Counted from the stretch's first letter, positions 20,793-30,589 are shown. The stretch: 64,000 nucleotides of DNA from Epithemia pelagica (GCA_946965045.2 OX337228.1:4898001-4962000); one strand, 5' to 3'. Translations and numbers: made by a program. The notes: generated from the letters alone by a model not told the origin.

Positions 20793-21250
20793 TTGAGCTT
20801 AGTGATCTAACATGTCTTCGTGGCGTCCAAAAGGATACCAATTACCAATACGATTTCTCATAAGTACGAGTACACCAAAAAATGTACAATACTACCTAGG
20901 TAGTTCCATAGATTATAGATTCGGCAAGACCAAATATAACTGCCCCAACGCCTGAGAAGTCTTACAATAATCCTTTCTGTTGTGCTTAAGTCGAAAAATG
21001 ATTGAATAGATCCGTTGGACAAATAATAATTCTGTGAGCGTCCGTCGCGACTCTGTCCGCGCATACCGACCATGACATCATCTTCATCTCAAGTCCGAGT
21101 CCGAGAGTGAGAGGATCATGGCATGCGGGTACAAACTTTTAGGTGTATTGTAGTCTATGTCGCAGATGTGGATGCGACCATTGTTTGTGTGGATGACCAA
21201 TGACCACTGACATTGACGACCACCACAATAAAAAAGTTGTGATCTATGAG
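20793..21250. other. Intergenic region left of the MULE element
   Basis: No coding motif was seen. It holds the presumed promoter of the oxygenase gene and the insertion flank of the mobile element that begins at about 21251. Confidence 0.45.
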
Positions 21251-21258
21251 GGGAGTAT

Positions 21259-21294
21259 CCCTCCGACTAGATGTCCGCTTCTTAGCTCGTCTGT
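21259..21294 (+). repeat. Left terminal inverted repeat of the MULE
   Basis: A 36-bp arm starting ccctccgactag and ending ctcgtctgt. It pairs with 28041-28076 with a single mismatch (position 21271). Confidence 0.85.
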
Positions 21295-21434
21295 TCGGGC
21301 AAGACAAACCCAATCTCACAGACAAAAAAATCGATTGGAAATTTCTAAAAAAATGTTTTTTTTTAAATTTGACCTTTTGAACCATCACTGGAATCACGCC
21401 AGCCATCCCTTTCACATACCCTGCTCCAACTGTC

Positions 21435-24400
21435 ATGTCATTTTTCTTCATCGTCCCACCATACCAGCATCTCATCATGGCAAGCAATGAAAGTTTCCAG
21501 ACTGCAATCGACGATGCCATTCACCAACAATTCCATTGGCATGCAGAACTATATTTCAATGACGTAGAGGGCCACGAAAATCCCTTGGAACTTTTCCAAT
21601 TTACCAACAAAGAGTGCTTTACGGCGCAACGATCTACAGTCAAGCATGAGCGGAAACATCTTGTCATATTTGATCGCAAAAAGTACCCTCCTGATAAAGA
21701 TGGCATAAAGAAACTATCCATGGCTTTGAAGACAGAGGGTATTAGAAAAGGAACAAATCTCATTTCACGTAACAGCCCCCTTGTACTCTCGTGCTATCGA
21801 TGCAAGAAACACACTCCATCTCAATCAGCAGAGGAGGCCTTACACACACAGTCAAACACTCAACAGGAGCAACATTCCGCCGAATCAGAAGAGGATCCAC
21901 AATTTGATGAAGATGGCATTATGCTTGGAATACGTTCATATCGAATTCATCGCGACAAAGCCCAGGCTCGTGCCAATGGCAAAACAACAAAACGGGGCAC
22001 TTTTACCATGAGACCTATTCAGTCGGACCAAACTTGTAAGGTTTCTCTGCGGCTTGGGGTTCAAGAAGGACCCAATGGATATATTTTCCTAAAGCAAGGA
22101 TGTGGCCATGCAACACACAGTTTCCATCCGAAACCATGTCCTGGGGATGTACCGTTTCAAACTCGGCATTTAAAGGACAGTACCCGCCAGCTCATTCTTT
22201 CCGCGCGCACTGCATCTACGGGAAGCACAGCAATTCGATATCTCGTACTACAAAATCAACACGAGCTTGTTGGAAGAGGAACAATCCAGCACATTCAGAT
22301 GGTTCCTGAATTCCTCCGACATCCATCAGAGAACCATTCCACTGCATTTGCAATGGTTAGTTGGTTAAGAGAAAAATCCCAAGATTCATCAGTTAATCTT
22401 CGCTATTGTTTCTTGTCTTGCAATCCTCTTCATGATCCTGGTTATCATTGTCACCCAAAAGGACGCCCACCTCAGCAAGGCCGTATTTCCATAAAAGAGG
22501 TTCGAAAGAACATGGAGTACGATGATGTACTTCAAAGCACCTTCCGAGTTGGTGGACCAAATACCGAAGAGAAACAGGAATCTCATACAATTTCCCACAA
22601 TGACGATTCCTTACATCAAAGTGTCAAACTGACCCGCACACTCCATAAACAGTTCCATCTTGGAGATGAGATGTCGAAAAGAATTTTCCTTGGTTCTGGA
22701 TGGGTTGACGCAGAATCATTTGCTCAATTTCAACGTTTTCCTGAAGTTCTATTCATTGATTCCACGCATAAAACCAACAATGAAGCCCGTCCACTGTTAA
22801 TGGTATGTGGCCGTGATCAATGTGGCAAAGCATTCGTTATTGCCCGTATCTTCATGCCGAACGAGACAAGTGCCTTCTATCGATGGATTTTTCTTAAGTG
22901 TTTGCCAAATATTCTTGGTACTGAAAATCTGGCTCGTGTGCGAATGGCAATTACCGACGGAGACGCTCAAGAATTTGAGGCAGTGGAAGAATCGTGTCTT
23001 GAACTTTTGACTAATGCCAAAAGAGGCAGATGCATGTACCATATTGTGCAAAAGACATATGAGCGATATATATCCAACCACATTTGCCGTAATCAATCAG
23101 GGCATATGGTTTTGAAGGGGATAAAGGCGTGGATCTACACATGGGGTGATGGTTCGTCATGTGTGTCTGAGGACCAATATCTCTTGTCAAAGTCCTTGCT
23201 CTTGAAAAAGATACAATCCAAAGATTTTGAAAGTATGATTACAACTGATGGAATGTCGTTGATTGAAAAATGGCTCCAGGAAAAAATTATTCCCAATGAG
23301 AGGTTTTTCGTATTTTGGTCCAAACGATTCCTTCGCTGTTTTGATGAGTACATGAATAACTCAGGCGAGGCCATGAATCGTTCTTGCAAGCGTTCCGATA
23401 TTGCTGCCCGACCAAACATGACCATGGCAACATCTGCAAATGCAATGTTGAATCAGTCTATCTTAGCTTCACGCCAAAGAAAGAGTGATCAGTTGCGCCA
23501 ACTTGTTGAGATACCACTATACATAAAGTCAAACTCCCAACATAATCTGGATGCACTCAAGAAAATCAGTAACTTGGCTCGTCACATGGTAATACAGCAG
23601 TATCAACAACGCAAGGAGTATACAATTGTTCGCCATGATAAAGTTACTTGGTATGTTCTTCGGAATGGTGTTACAGCAGGATCAGAGTTTAACCACATTG
23701 GAAACTTTGGCCAAATGGGGCTTGCTCCACCTTGTTTCAAGAATGCGTGGAAAGTCAACTTAGATTCATGTGGTATCCTCATATGCAACTGTGGATATAA
23801 ACATCGACATGGTATACCCTGTCGTCACTTATTCGCAATTGAAGAAGAATATAATTTGTCAGACATTGCAATACGTTGGCAATTGGCATATGCATACTAC
23901 GCCTTTGATCAAAATTGTCATTCGATTACTGCATCATATGTCAATGCAATGGAGGTCGATCACCAAGGACTCAAACTTAAAACTCAAATTGAAACTGAAA
24001 CCAGTATGGTATTTCCATATATCTGGTCAGGGACCCAGTATACCATAGAGGAGATCTATGAAGTCGTGAATAGCTGTATCCCTGTCTGTTGGAACTATTC
24101 CATTGATGAATATCCAAAAGAATACCAAGCCACTGAAAAAATCTCTAGTCAACAAGCGGTGGGTGACTCCGGCTCTCTGACAATCGAGGATGATATTGCT
24201 TTGGCACAGTCACATGAAGAAACAGATTTCGAACATTTCCAGTATACACAAGAATCCGTGGAGTGCCCCAATCATCAGCTTTCTTTCCCGATAAATCGAG
24301 AAACCACCCAAGCTGAAATTATAACTGTCCTCAAAGATATGTTGCCGCTCTTTGATAACAATCTATCCCGTTACAAACTGTTGCAAGTTCTCCTTAACGC

Positions 24401-24620
24401 TCGGCAAGAACAGAGTAAACAAATACTCCAACGGCAGTCAACTGCGTCACGTCGACAATGGACAGGGACGTCTGAAAGATCCCGATCTATTCTTGCAGAG
24501 AACAGTGCTGTCCCTGAGGACCATACCACCTTTGTTTCATCGAATGTTCCTTTCGACCAAAGCAAAACAAGTAGCCAGTGTACGTACAGACAAAACAGAA
24601 ACAAAAGAATGCGGAAGTAG
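21435..24620 (+). CDS. MULE-family transposase with SWIM zinc finger
   Basis: Intact frame of 1061 aa from ATG at 21435; an in-frame ATG at 21477 is an equally good start. The first 400 residues are a DNA-binding region of the FAR1/WRKY-GCM1-like kind, with paired Cys and His residues. The DDE core follows: Asp442 in FIDSTHKTN, Asp508 in AITDGD, then GRCMYHI, and Glu645 in NNSGEAMNRS. A SWIM finger lies at Cys784-x-Cys786 ... Cys796-x-His798 within ICNCGYKHRHGIPCRHL. All catalytic residues are present and no stop or frameshift was seen, so the enzyme is probably functional. It would cut and join the inverted repeats of the surrounding element. The C-terminal tail is low-complexity and basic. 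The convergent dioxygenase gene ends 287 bp downstream. Confidence 0.92.
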   Translation: MSFFFIVPPYQHLIMASNESFQTAIDDAIHQQFHWHAELYFNDVEGHENPLELFQFTNKECFTAQRSTVKHERKHLVIFDRKKYPPDKDGIKKLSMALKTEGIRKGTNLISRNSPLVLSCYRCKKHTPSQSAEEALHTQSNTQQEQHSAESEEDPQFDEDGIMLGIRSYRIHRDKAQARANGKTTKRGTFTMRPIQSDQTCKVSLRLGVQEGPNGYIFLKQGCGHATHSFHPKPCPGDVPFQTRHLKDSTRQLILSARTASTGSTAIRYLVLQNQHELVGRGTIQHIQMVPEFLRHPSENHSTAFAMVSWLREKSQDSSVNLRYCFLSCNPLHDPGYHCHPKGRPPQQGRISIKEVRKNMEYDDVLQSTFRVGGPNTEEKQESHTISHNDDSLHQSVKLTRTLHKQFHLGDEMSKRIFLGSGWVDAESFAQFQRFPEVLFIDSTHKTNNEARPLLMVCGRDQCGKAFVIARIFMPNETSAFYRWIFLKCLPNILGTENLARVRMAITDGDAQEFEAVEESCLELLTNAKRGRCMYHIVQKTYERYISNHICRNQSGHMVLKGIKAWIYTWGDGSSCVSEDQYLLSKSLLLKKIQSKDFESMITTDGMSLIEKWLQEKIIPNERFFVFWSKRFLRCFDEYMNNSGEAMNRSCKRSDIAARPNMTMATSANAMLNQSILASRQRKSDQLRQLVEIPLYIKSNSQHNLDALKKISNLARHMVIQQYQQRKEYTIVRHDKVTWYVLRNGVTAGSEFNHIGNFGQMGLAPPCFKNAWKVNLDSCGILICNCGYKHRHGIPCRHLFAIEEEYNLSDIAIRWQLAYAYYAFDQNCHSITASYVNAMEVDHQGLKLKTQIETETSMVFPYIWSGTQYTIEEIYEVVNSCIPVCWNYSIDEYPKEYQATEKISSQQAVGDSGSLTIEDDIALAQSHEETDFEHFQYTQESVECPNHQLSFPINRETTQAEIITVLKDMLPLFDNNLSRYKLLQVLLNARQEQSKQILQRQSTASRRQWTGTSERSRSILAENSAVPEDHTTFVSSNVPFDQSKTSSQCTYRQNRNKRMRK

Positions 24621-24907
24621 ATTCCTATTCCACGACACGAGTGGTACGTGCTCCATAGGACACGTTATGACGGGATTACTGTAATGCAACAACGAAACAC
24701 TTCTGAAGACAAATTATGCCAAAGGGTTGGCTTTGATTAGCAATAGTAGTTTTCTCACTTCATGGATTTGTAGGAGAGTCAATAGTTACCAAACGCACCC
24801 TCACAGAAATGGGTCTTCTGAAACGCAGACAACAACACATGCTCTATAGGTCATAAGGCACAACAAAGAAGCATTTCCAACAATAAATCATATCAAAAGT
24901 ACTACTT

Positions 24908-26587
24908 TTAGGAAGTAGATGCCAAAAAGTTGACAATACACTCTTCCAAATCAGTCAATGGCAGGTTATTGTCATTTTTCCCAACGACAGCAGTCTTCAA
25001 GTACACAGAGAGACAAAGGACATCTGTTTCCACCACCCTCTTCGAAACACAATGGTGAACCTGAGGATTGAAAATCAAAATGTCTTGGTTTCGTAAAGCA
25101 ACTTTTTGGCCAAGTCCTGGAAAAACAAAATAGCATAACACTTCGTCACGATTTGGATTTGCCTCATCGGTCATTGCAACAACTGCCGAATATCCAAAGT
25201 CTTGGTCCTTATGTGCAGCTAAGAATACATTTCTTCCAAAAGCAATGGCCGAAAAAAATGTTGTCGGTTGTTTGATATCTTCTGATGAGAGAGTAGGAAT
25301 CTTTTGGATTTCTCTCATGTTTGCGCCAGCAAAAACCACTGACCAATCCATCCATTGACAAAAACTTTCCTCAATCTGTTTGACATATCGCACCAAGGTT
25401 GTCTTTTCTGTTTTCTTCAGTTTGCTAAGTTTCGATTCAATAAGACCACGCCCTCCACGATTGGCATGTACTCCCACGGTGATATAGCTGGATGCATGTG
25501 ATTCGTGACCGACAAAACGAGACTTGCCTCGTTGCTGTTTTGGAAATATACCTTCAAGCTTTGTTAAAGCAGAAACCAAACGCTTTTGCACACATTTGCT
25601 CGTCAGCTCTGGATTGTATGGAGCTTTTACAAAAATTGGTTGAGTGTTTGGATTCGGACGGAAAATTGCTCCCTCATCACCCACATCTGTTGTTGCAAAC
25701 ATTGACAGAGATTGAAATCTTGGGACAGTTGCACCTTTTGTTTTGTTTAGAGCGTAGTATTTGTCATTGGACTCCTCTTCCTTAAAAACAAAACAATGTC
25801 GGTCAAGCAAACTTTCATCCATCCGGCATTCGGTAGGAGCTTCTTTCACTTGGTGGTTGATCTCAATCCTGCTTGTTTTCTGGCTACGTCGTTTCCTTTG
25901 TTTTGGGCTACGTGGTTTGGAGCAAGCTTGGAGAACAGCCTCTGCAACTCTGGTTCTCTTCGAAGAGTTTCTGTTTGATTGGAACGTGTACACCATGGAA
26001 GTAACGTCTATTCTCTTTGCATCCATTCCCATGTTGAGATTCTGCATGATCTGAGTAGAAGATAATCCTTTAGCTCTTCCCGCCCTTGGTTTCATCTCAT
26101 CCTTTGAGGATGAATCCACCTTGGGCAAAGCGGTGAGCCCCTTTTTGCCTGGAAGGCGCGGGGCCAATCTGCCACTCTTAAGGAAGGCTTCAGGATCACC
26201 CACAGCACCAGTGGACAACTTCTTCACAGACGACTTGAGACCATCTCCCAATGCCATTCCCGCCCTTGGTTTCATCTCATCCTTTGAGGATGAATCCACC
26301 TCGGGCAAAGCGGTGAGCCCCTTTTTGCCTGGAAGGCACGGGGCCAATCTGCCACTCTTAAGGAAGGCTTCAGGATCACCCACAGCACCAGTGGACAACT
26401 TCTTCACAGAAGACTTGAGACCATCTCCCAATACCATTCCCGCCCTTGGTTTCATCTCATCCTTTGAGGATGAATCCACCTCGGGCAAAGCGGTGAGCCC
26501 CTTTTTGCCTGGAAGGCACGGGGCCAATCTGCCACTCTTAAGGAAGGCTTTGCAAGGGAAAAGATTACAATTATTGGATGATGCCAT
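24908..26587 (-). CDS. Transposon-borne 2OG-Fe(II) dioxygenase with TET/JBP-like core
   Basis: The ATG at 26587 (559 aa) is preferred over the upstream TTG. Residues about 14-170 are three tandem 60-aa repeats (AFLKSGRLAP...) rich in Lys and Ser, a likely nucleic-acid-binding or linker region. The C-terminal half resembles a double-stranded beta-helix dioxygenase. It has FLAAHKDQDFGYSAVV with His459-x-Asp461, a Pro-Gly strand FPGLGQKVALRNQDILIF, and NPQVHHCVSKR with the distal His (511/512) and Arg517 for 2-oxoglutarate. The GD-ILIF-x-HH pattern is that of TET/JBP and related oxygenases, which hydroxylate methylpyrimidines in DNA. Family membership is inferred from motifs only; an AlkB-like or prolyl-hydroxylase-like enzyme cannot be excluded. 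Its place inside a MULE suggests a role in the epigenetic control or transposition of the element. Confidence 0.72.
   Translation of the reverse strand: MASSNNCNLFPCKAFLKSGRLAPCLPGKKGLTALPEVDSSSKDEMKPRAGMVLGDGLKSSVKKLSTGAVGDPEAFLKSGRLAPCLPGKKGLTALPEVDSSSKDEMKPRAGMALGDGLKSSVKKLSTGAVGDPEAFLKSGRLAPRLPGKKGLTALPKVDSSSKDEMKPRAGRAKGLSSTQIMQNLNMGMDAKRIDVTSMVYTFQSNRNSSKRTRVAEAVLQACSKPRSPKQRKRRSQKTSRIEINHQVKEAPTECRMDESLLDRHCFVFKEEESNDKYYALNKTKGATVPRFQSLSMFATTDVGDEGAIFRPNPNTQPIFVKAPYNPELTSKCVQKRLVSALTKLEGIFPKQQRGKSRFVGHESHASSYITVGVHANRGGRGLIESKLSKLKKTEKTTLVRYVKQIEESFCQWMDWSVVFAGANMREIQKIPTLSSEDIKQPTTFFSAIAFGRNVFLAAHKDQDFGYSAVVAMTDEANPNRDEVLCYFVFPGLGQKVALRNQDILIFNPQVHHCVSKRVVETDVLCLSVYLKTAVVGKNDNNLPLTDLEECIVNFLASTS
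26048..26550 (-). repeat. Three tandem 180-bp coding repeats
   Basis: The same sequence recurs with a 180-bp period (anchor cgcccttggt at 26081, 26261 and 26441), differing at only a few bases, and it stays in frame as 60-aa units of the dioxygenase N-terminus. The unit nearest the catalytic domain is partial. Confidence 0.9.
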
Positions 26588-26611
26588 AACACAATCACTA
26601 GAGTCTTGTTG

Positions 26612-27758
26612 GAACAAAAGCAGGGTACTGTTAGAATGGTCGTTGCCTGTAGTTTATTGAGCTGTATTGCATTGTCTTGTAGCACTTACCGTTGGAAAGT
26701 TATGGATTGACAGAGGACTAGAAAACAAAACAAGGGCAGCTCCAAAGGAAAATTGCAATCAATGATAGCTCAGGCCACCAATCTCGCCTGAACAAAAGCA
26801 GGGTACTGTTAGTATGGTCGTTGCCTGTAGTTTATTGAGCTGTATTGCATTGTCTTGTAGCACTTACCGTTGGAAAGTTATGGATTGACAGAGGACTAGA
26901 AAACAAAACAAGGGCAGCTCCAAAGGAAAATTGCAATCAATGATAGCTCAGGCCACCAATCTTGCCTGAACAAAAGCAGGGTACTGTTAGAATGGTCGTT
27001 GCCTGTAGTTTATTGAGCTGTATTGCATTGTCTTGTAGCACTTACCGTTGGAAAGTTATGGATTGACAGAGGACTAGAAAACAAAACAAGGGCAGCTCCA
27101 AAGGAAAATTGCAATCAATGATAGCTCAGGCCACCAATCTCGCCTGAACAAAAGCAGGGTAGTGTTAGAATGGTCGTTGCCTGTAGTTTATTGAGCTGTA
27201 TTGCATTGTCTTGTAGCACTTACCGTTGGAAAGTTATGGATTGACAGAGGACTAGAAAACAAAACAAGGGCAGCTCCAAAGGAAAATTGCAATCAATGAT
27301 AGCTCAGGCCACCAATCTCGCCTGAACAAAAGCAGGGTACTGTTAGAATGGTCGTTGCCTGTAGTTTATTGAGCTGTATTGCATTGTCTTGTAGCACTTA
27401 CCGTTGGAAAGATATGGATTGACAGAGGACTAGAAAACAAAACAAGGGCAGCTCCAAAGGAAAATTGCAATCAATGATAGCTCAGGCCACCAATCTCGCC
27501 TGAACAAAAGCAGGGTACTGTTAGAATGGTCGTTGCCTGTAGTTTATTGAGCTGTATTGCATTGTCTTGTAGCACGTACCGTTGGAAAGATATGGATTGA
27601 CAGAGGACTAGAAAACAAAACAAGGGCAGCTCCAAAGGAAAATTGCAATCAATGATAGCTCAGGCCGCCAATCTCGCCTGAACAAAAGCAGGGTACTGTT
27701 AGAATGGTCGTTGCCTGTATTTTATTGAGCTGTATTGCATTGTCTTGTAGCACTTACA
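26612..27758. repeat. 178-bp tandem array, six full units plus a partial
   Basis: Units begin (gaacaaaagcagggta) at 26612, 26790, 26968, 27146, 27324, 27502 and 27680, so the period is exactly 178 bp. The seventh unit breaks off near 27758. Units differ at very few positions, implying recent amplification or homogenisation. On the minus strand every unit contains a GTAAGT donor and an ACAG acceptor about 50 nt later. The array starts 25 bp upstream of the dioxygenase ATG, so it may be a multi-unit promoter or 5' leader. Confidence 0.95.
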
Positions 27759-28040
27759 GTTGTGGAGTTGCAAGTTGGGCTGCAATTGCTTCTTTTGCTG
27801 CTGTTTGCTGTGGTCGGAGGGTCTTTTTGGTGAGTTTTTGTTGGTTGTGGGGCGGGGAGAGACTGGGTCTGCTGTCTGACCTGAGTTTTCCACTGGTCAA
27901 TGGGATGTTGATCAGAAAGTTGTTTGGCAGTTGATGAGAGCGCGCCAGCCTGTCCCTCGGAGGGCCTGCGCGTTGGGAGGGAAATTTTTGATGTGAGTTT
28001 CTATATTGTACAGAAGGTCAGACGGAATGTTGGAGGCAGG

Positions 28041-28076
28041 ACAGACGAGCTAAGAAGCGGACAACTAGTCGGAGGG
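28041..28076 (-). repeat. Right terminal inverted repeat of the MULE
   Basis: Reverse complement of 21259-21294 at 35 of 36 positions. Confidence 0.85.
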
Positions 28077-28430
28077 TAATACCCGTACTGCCGCCAGGTA
28101 GAATTCGATAGCGGTTAGCGTGTCTCGTGTCTCACTTTAGCAGCGGCCTCTGGTGGTAGCCTCCTATGTGAAAGAAGCAAGTTATGGGAGTAGCTGTACA
28201 AGTACTGGAGCTAACGAAGAGACGGAGGATAACTCTACCAATTTCTCTGCAACTTCCGGTAATGGACTCAAAACGTAGGTAATCCTTCTACCACTCAGAG
28301 TATCGTCACGATATAACATTTTTCATTATCACACATCACACAGTAATACCTCTTATATGATCATACTAGGTACAGATTATTTCAATATGAGGAAAACATC
28401 CAGAGTCACGGATGTCGGAGGATTTGGTAG

Positions 28431-28501
28431 ATGTCGGATGATGTCGGATGATGTCGGAGGATGTCGGAGGATGTCGGATGATGTCGGATGATGTCGGATG
28501 T
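28431..28501. repeat. 10-bp minisatellite (gatgtcggat)n
   Basis: About seven perfect or near-perfect copies of a 10-bp unit (gatgtcggat or gatgtcggag), with a looser copy just upstream. There are no spacers, so this is not a CRISPR. Confidence 0.9.
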
Positions 28502-29017
28502 TTTTATCGCCAAAAGAATATGTACTCTCCAGCAGTTGGAATTCTTCATGAGAAATCTCAAGGTTACAAGTCACTGATTGACGGTAGGCCCATCAACTGA
28601 AGGAGCACCGCTGGATTTTGAGGCAAACCATGTTTGCGCGCGAGCCCGAAACGACATCAAACAAGATCAAACGACATACAAACGACATACCTTTCGACAT
28701 TCCCGTTTGTTCCATACTAGAGAATGGTAAATCATATTCTATGGTATCATAATACGTACTTTGTATTAATATCGATCCTTTGTTTCGGTTTCGTCCGTTG
28801 GGTATTGGGAGAGAATATGCGACTCACGTGTAGTTACCGGAAGTTGCTGCCGCTGCACCGTAACCGTGGGCCGGACCACTCGACCGACACACAACAGACG
28901 GTGGGGCGATCGGTCGCGGTTAAAGATTTTCGTAAGGGTCAAGGCTCGAATTGTTGCCTCTTGTCTTCTTGAAAGTGTTGGTTGATCAGGGGTCCATAAG
29001 AGGATTGACACCTGAAA

Positions 29018-29570
29018 ATGTTCCGACGTCATAGACAGGTTGCGGCCTTAATCATTGTGTTGTTGCTTGGTTTGGTGAAGGTGTGCAATGGACAAGATCA
29101 AGAACCTCCCCACGTTGCATTCTTGTCCTCCATGAAAGAAAAGTTCGATGATATGGGTCCTCGGAGCAAATTTGCGGTTGGAGCAGCAGGAGGATTCGTC
29201 GTAACTCGCATTGCCCTGGGGACGGCCATGACTGCGATAAAAATTGGCGCTCTCGCCTACGTCACGTAAGATATTTGTCGAAAATTGAAGACACACGGCC
29301 ATCAAATTCTCACGCTCTAATTTTATTCAACATGTTAGATCCGAAGTGCTGGATTATACAGGCATGTTAGACGTTGACAAGTCAATTGCCGATTTGACCG
29401 AAAGTAATTTATTCAACAAGATTCAATCCACGGCGTCGACCTACGCTTCAAGCTTCAAATCAAAAGTACGACGTACACTTCATCCCTCGGTGATGCAAGA
29501 AATATTTGAGAAAGAACGAATGGCAGCGTTGGGGGGTACAAGTGGGATCGTAGTCGGACTTCTCTTATAG
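29018..29570 (+). CDS. Small FUN14-like membrane protein (two exons)
   Basis: Joined 29018..29265 and 29339..29570, 159 aa. The 73-nt intron (GTAAGA...GTTAG) gives ...ALAYVT-SEVLDYTGMLD in frame. The N-terminus is a basic then hydrophobic signal or anchor (residues about 7-25). A Gly/Ala-rich hydrophobic stretch, KFAVGAAGGFVVTRIALG, looks like the first helix of FUN14-domain proteins, and the C-terminus has another Gly-rich hydrophobic end (GGTSGIVVGLLL). FUN14 proteins sit in mitochondrial or plastid membranes; the assignment is tentative because the family is short and poorly conserved. Confidence 0.65.
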
Positions 29571-29968
29571 GAGTAGCTTATTGTAGAATCAGAAGATTGG
29601 ATAACCATCCTCCAATGGCACTATCATCATCGGAAGATTCAGTTCTCACGAACTGCCTTGATTTCCTCATCGATTCAGCAATCATAAATTTCCAAAACAA
29701 CACAATGCGGTTTATTCTGTTCCCACGGACTGCATTTCAACACAAGGGATCTTCAATCCCCGAGTTTATTTGTGTCCTGATAATTCTTAGGTACCCTCCA
29801 AAGAGGAGTACTCCTAGAAAGGAGTAGGAGTAGATGTGTCAACTCCAGCACTCAGGAGTACTCCTCTACCCCTACTAGTAGAAGTAATAGTTGAGTCATG
29901 GAAAGATGAATCGCGTATGATGGCGAAGAGATGACATGGTGACTGGTGACATTGGTGATCTGTGATCT
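29571..29968. other. Intergenic with short palindromic ggagtactcct motifs
   Basis: 29800-29880 contains several copies of aggagtactcct-like palindromes on both strands. No gene is recognised. Confidence 0.5.
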
Positions 29969-30589
29969 GTAAGGGCTGGGTAAGCCGATCCATGTTCGGC
30001 TAGGTAGGTTCAGTACAAAAGCTACGTATTGTACATAAAATCCCATAGTACACGTCATACCTGAAATGGTGGGAAGTCCGAAAAAATGCAAAAACACTCC
30101 ACGATGACGGCGAGATCCGGTGATGCCGTATGCATTCACTCATGCATCGCATCAACATCCGACTACTGTAAGTTGTTTGAGTTTGCTAGTATTACTGCGT
30201 TCTGCAGCTACAGAAGATTTGTCGTGTTGGATCAAAAGGTATAATCATTTTTCTTTGGTGATGTATTCCAAAAACCTTCCTAACTTCATCATTTCTCAAC
30301 GGTGACTGAATCAAATTGAAAGCATAGTTGATCTAGTAGTAAAGAGTCTTATTCTAGAAGTGATTCAGTCAAGCCCAATTATCCAGGAAGTTATTGCCAT
30401 GGGGGTGATGGCTTCGACCATTGTCTAATGGTGGCTTCCGGATTGCATTGTTTCTCGTGGCGCCATGTTTTCGATTTGCGACTCGGTGTGACCATCCGCC
30501 CCACTTGTTACAGTCATGAAAATAGTACTACGTAGCTTAATGTACTGAACCTACCTAGCCGAACATGGATCGGCTTACCCAGCCCTTAC
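29969..30589 (+). mobile_element. MITE with perfect 49-bp terminal inverted repeats
   Basis: The sequence starting gtaagggctgggtaagccga at 29969 is repeated in inverse orientation ending at 30589, identical over about 49 bp, with weaker pairing continuing inward for another 20-30 bp. The interior (about 520 bp) encodes nothing. A second, diverged copy lies at 4267-4803. It is a typical non-autonomous DNA element; the superfamily is unknown and no clear target-site duplication was seen. Confidence 0.88.

Larger units (their letters stand above)
21251..28084. mobile_element. MULE-class DNA transposon carrying a 2OG-Fe(II) dioxygenase
   Basis: The ends are inverted repeats: 21259-21294 matches the reverse complement of 28041-28076 at 35 of 36 positions, with the outer bases ggg-ta(t) at each end also similar. 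I set the limits at about 21251 and 28084. Inside are a full-length MULE transposase (+), a convergent dioxygenase gene (-) and a 178-bp tandem array next to the dioxygenase start. I could not find a convincing 8-10 bp target-site duplication, so exact ends are uncertain by several bases. Both frames are open, suggesting a recently active copy. Confidence 0.8.
27759..29017. other. Non-coding: MULE right end and flank
   Basis: 27759-28084 is the right subterminal part of the element and holds no convincing gene. 28085-29017 contains a minisatellite and otherwise nothing recognisable; its last part is the promoter of the small membrane-protein gene. Confidence 0.5.

Noticed and set aside
21251-21435. 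Long target-site duplication around the MULE
   Set aside because: Flanks atctatgag and gtactgccg do not match; I found no 8-10 bp direct repeat.
26121-26660. Plus-strand frame of 179 aa across the coding repeats
   Set aside because: It is antisense to the three 180-bp repeats of the dioxygenase; its repeat pattern comes from the real gene on the other strand.
26612-27758. CRISPR-like array
   Set aside because: The period is a constant 178 bp with no variable spacers, and the genome is eukaryotic; it is a simple tandem repeat.
28431-28501. CRISPR repeats
   Set aside because: Ten-base units without spacers form a minisatellite.
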